Below, piece by piece: positions 62,295 through 64,000 of a stretch of DNA of 64,000 bases. Below the pieces are notes generated by a model that saw only the letters and a list, made by a program, of their open reading frames with translations, did not search any database and had not been told where the DNA came from. The DNA is from Plantibacter sp050587525 (GTDB taxonomy: Bacteria; Actinomycetota; Actinomycetes; Actinomycetales; Microbacteriaceae), in assembly GCF_050587525.1 (NCBI RefSeq), contig NZ_JBOBFT010000008.1, positions 1-64,000 of the forward strand. The letters run 5' to 3'. A program made the translations under genes and the position numbers. Numbering within the stretch: position 1 is the stretch's first letter; every line of letters starts with the position of its first letter.

Positions 62295-63509
62295 ATGAGT
62301 CCAGTCGCAACGGGTCGCCTGCATGCGCTCGACGGCATGCGCGGAGTGGCCGCGCTCGTGGTGGTGTTCTACCACGTGTCCCTGCTCGCCCGACCGTTCG
62401 CCGGATCGGGCTTCTCCGGCACGGCTTGGACGGTCGCCACGGAATCGCCGCTCAAGCTCGCCTTCGCTGGCACGGAAGCGGTTCAGGTCTTCTTCGTCCT
62501 GAGCGGTCTCGTCGTGGCGCTGCCCGTTCTGAAGGGGGGAGTGTCCTGGGTCGGATTCCTCGTCTCACGCTTCGCCAGGCTCTACCTCCCGGTCTGGGGT
62601 GCGCTCGTCTTCGCGACGCTCCTCATCGGCATCTTCCACCGAGACCCATCGGCCGTGACGCCGGACGCGTGGATCATCAATGCGAACGCGACGTCGGTCA
62701 CGCCCCTGGCCTTCCTGCGGGAAGCCACCCTCACCCCGGCGAGCTACAACATCGTCAACACGCTGTGGTCACTCCGTTGGGAGCTCATCTTCTCGGCTCT
62801 CCTGCCGCTCGGCGTCGCGATCGTCGTGGCGATCCGTCGCCACGCGTGGATCGCTGCGGGTGCGTTCATCGCGCTCATGGTCATCGGCCGAGTGGTCGGC
62901 AACGACGCGCTCGTCTACTTGCCCGCGTTCCTCCTCGGCAGCCTCATGGCGGTTCGGCTCGACGACATCCGCGCATGGTCGGTGCGACCGCGCCCCTGGC
63001 TCTGGAGCGTCGTGGCCATCGGCTCAGCCGGCCTCCTCGTCGCCAGCTGGATCGCCCGTCCGCTCGTCGACAGCGGATCGCCCGCGGGCAAAGCGCTCTG
63101 GGGACTCTCTGGAGCCGGCGCGGCGGGACTGATCCTGCTCGCGATCGGCTGCGCAACTGCCGCACGCGTGCTCGAGTGGTCGGTCCCTCGCTGGCTCGGC
63201 AAGATCTCCTTCAGCCTCTACCTCGTACACGCACCGCTCTTGGCGACCCTCGCGTTCGCACTCGGCGACGAGCGCTGGTGGCTCGTCGGCGTCATCGGCA
63301 TTCCGCTCAGCATCATCGTCGCGGCCGGCTTCTACCAGATCGTCGAACGACCCTCGCACCGCATTGCGCGCTGGTTGGGCGCGCGCGCCACCAAGCAGCT
63401 TGACGCAGTCCGGCAGCCGAAACCCGTGCAGGACGTCGTCATCGACGACGTCGCCGTCGAGGAATCTGCTGCTCAGCGGGCGGCGCTGTCCGCCAACTCG
63501 TACCGCTGA
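62295..63509 (+). CDS. acyltransferase 3 family membrane protein
   Basis: A 404-residue polytopic acyltransferase, usually O-acetylating surface polysaccharides. The first helix contains LDGMRGVAALVVVFYHVSLLA, with the family His; RFARLYLPVWGAL and the C-terminal ISFSLYLVHAPLLATLAF are typical. About ten membrane helices are visible, and the last 50 residues are charged. TAGCGT at 62282-62287 ends seven bases before the ATG, so a separate leaderless promoter is likely, in spite of its position within the cluster. Confidence 0.9.
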   Translation: MSPVATGRLHALDGMRGVAALVVVFYHVSLLARPFAGSGFSGTAWTVATESPLKLAFAGTEAVQVFFVLSGLVVALPVLKGGVSWVGFLVSRFARLYLPVWGALVFATLLIGIFHRDPSAVTPDAWIINANATSVTPLAFLREATLTPASYNIVNTLWSLRWELIFSALLPLGVAIVVAIRRHAWIAAGAFIALMVIGRVVGNDALVYLPAFLLGSLMAVRLDDIRAWSVRPRPWLWSVVAIGSAGLLVASWIARPLVDSGSPAGKALWGLSGAGAAGLILLAIGCATAARVLEWSVPRWLGKISFSLYLVHAPLLATLAFALGDERWWLVGVIGIPLSIIVAAGFYQIVERPSHRIARWLGARATKQLDAVRQPKPVQDVVIDDVAVEESAAQRAALSANSYR

Positions 63510-63578
63510 GTCGTCGCGGCCGGGCGGCAGGCGAGCATGCTCGCGAGCCGCCGGGTGCGCAGCGCTTCCGCCGCGTGC

Positions 63579-64000
63579 TCAGGCGCGCAGGCTCGGTTTG
63601 ACGCGCTTCCGCCGAGCAGCCCGCTGCAGTTCGGCCGCCCACTCGCGGGTGACCTCCTCGTCGCTGAATCGACGCGCGGAGGAGCGTGCGTTGGCGCGCA
63701 TCCGTTCCACTTCTGCCTGGGGGAGGGAGAGGAGGCGCTCGACCGCGGCCGTGACCGCTGCCTGGTCCCCGTCTGGCACGAGATACCCGTTCCAGCCGTC
63801 ACGGATGATGTCCGCTGGGCCGTACGGGATGTCGTAGACGATGGGCAGGCATCCAGCGGCGAGACTCTCCACGAGCACGAGCGGGAAGCCCTCCGAGGTC
63901 GACGTCATCACGAGGAACGACGAGTCGAGCAGGCGGTCCCGTGCCGCGGGGTCATGGCCGTGGAGACGGATGGCGTCCGCAGCTCCGAGGTCCTCGATCA
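63579..64000 (-). CDS. GT4-type glycosyltransferase, C-terminal part
   Basis: The frame is open to the right edge, so only the last 140 residues are present. They read IEDLGAADAIRLHGHD, then MTSTSEGFPLVLVESLAAGCLPIVYDIPYGP, the E-x7-E nucleotide-sugar motif of GT4 enzymes, and end in a basic tail (RRKRVKPSLRA). The style is that of poly(glycerol-phosphate) glucosyltransferases such as TarM/TagE, but the N-terminus needed for a better call is outside. It is convergent with the acyltransferase gene. Confidence 0.85.
   Translation of the reverse strand, partial: IEDLGAADAIRLHGHDPAARDRLLDSSFLVMTSTSEGFPLVLVESLAAGCLPIVYDIPYGPADIIRDGWNGYLVPDGDQAAVTAAVERLLSLPQAEVERMRANARSSARRFSDEEVTREWAAELQRAARRKRVKPSLRA

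Overview
This window is chromosomal DNA from a high-GC Gram-positive bacterium, most probably a member of the Microbacteriaceae (Actinobacteria); the genus cannot be fixed from sequence reading alone. The support is the very high GC content, frequent GTG starts, actinobacterial signature genes (DUF3117, DUF3107, UPF0182, the AdnAB recombination nuclease, a MgtE-like protein without a membrane domain) and gene orders known from Mycobacterium and its relatives. Almost everything is ordinary chromosome; no phage, insertion sequence or CRISPR array was seen.

Layout. 1-2.6 kb: iron uptake operon efeU-efeO-efeB on the minus strand (efeB runs off the left edge) behind an IdeR/DtxR-like box. 2.7-9.8 kb: membrane protein, 7Fe ferredoxin, then dapC, gltA, and the divergent lysine/diaminopimelate genes dapD and dapE, plus a PIG-V-like mannosyltransferase. 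9.9-11.5 kb: DUF3117, an O-methyltransferase and tatB. 11.6-15.3 kb: a likely accessory block (RibD-like reductase, GPH-family symporter, PLP decarboxylase) that splits the conserved tatB-mrp neighbourhood. 15.4-20.5 kb: mrp, DUF1003, MgtE-like CBS protein, stress protein and aminopeptidase P. 20.5-25.8 kb: phosphatase-type enzymes, a DEAD-box helicase, a ferritin-like protein and DUF3107. 25.9-43 kb: a DNA-repair and housekeeping run, adnA-adnB, a phosphotransferase-like pseudokinase candidate, nudC-uvrD2, a cyclodehydratase-like protein, a zincin, a PDZ/Lon-type protease and UPF0182. 43-48 kb: a methyltransferase-dehydrogenase pair, the initiator tRNA, and a TetR-regulated drug exporter. 48.2-50 kb: alanine dehydrogenase with its divergent Lrp regulator. 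50-53.7 kb: proVWX osmoprotectant transporter behind a structured leader. 53.7-58 kb: C-N hydrolase, aminotransferase and HtrA protease. 58-64 kb: a cell-wall glycopolymer cluster (two GT2 enzymes, a CDP-alcohol transferase, a TagF-like polymerase, an acyltransferase and a partial GT4).

The most general signal found by eye is a promoter-start architecture: at fourteen genes a -10-like hexamer (TANNNT in thirteen, AATAAT in one) ends exactly 6 or 7 bases before the start codon, implying leaderless mRNAs; it also settles several start sites and creates a divergent dapD/dapE pair with only 32 bp between start codons. Other points of note are two tandem-expanded CTTCGACA/TGTCGAAG palindromic elements with opposite geometry, long antisense overlaps at convergent gene ends (adnB and uvrD2), a phosphotransferase-fold protein without its catalytic residues, a CDP-alcohol transferase with an altered fourth motif Asp, an orphan cyclodehydratase-like protein, a TetR operator overlapping a leaderless promoter, and a structured 5' leader with a ten-codon upstream ORF in front of proV.
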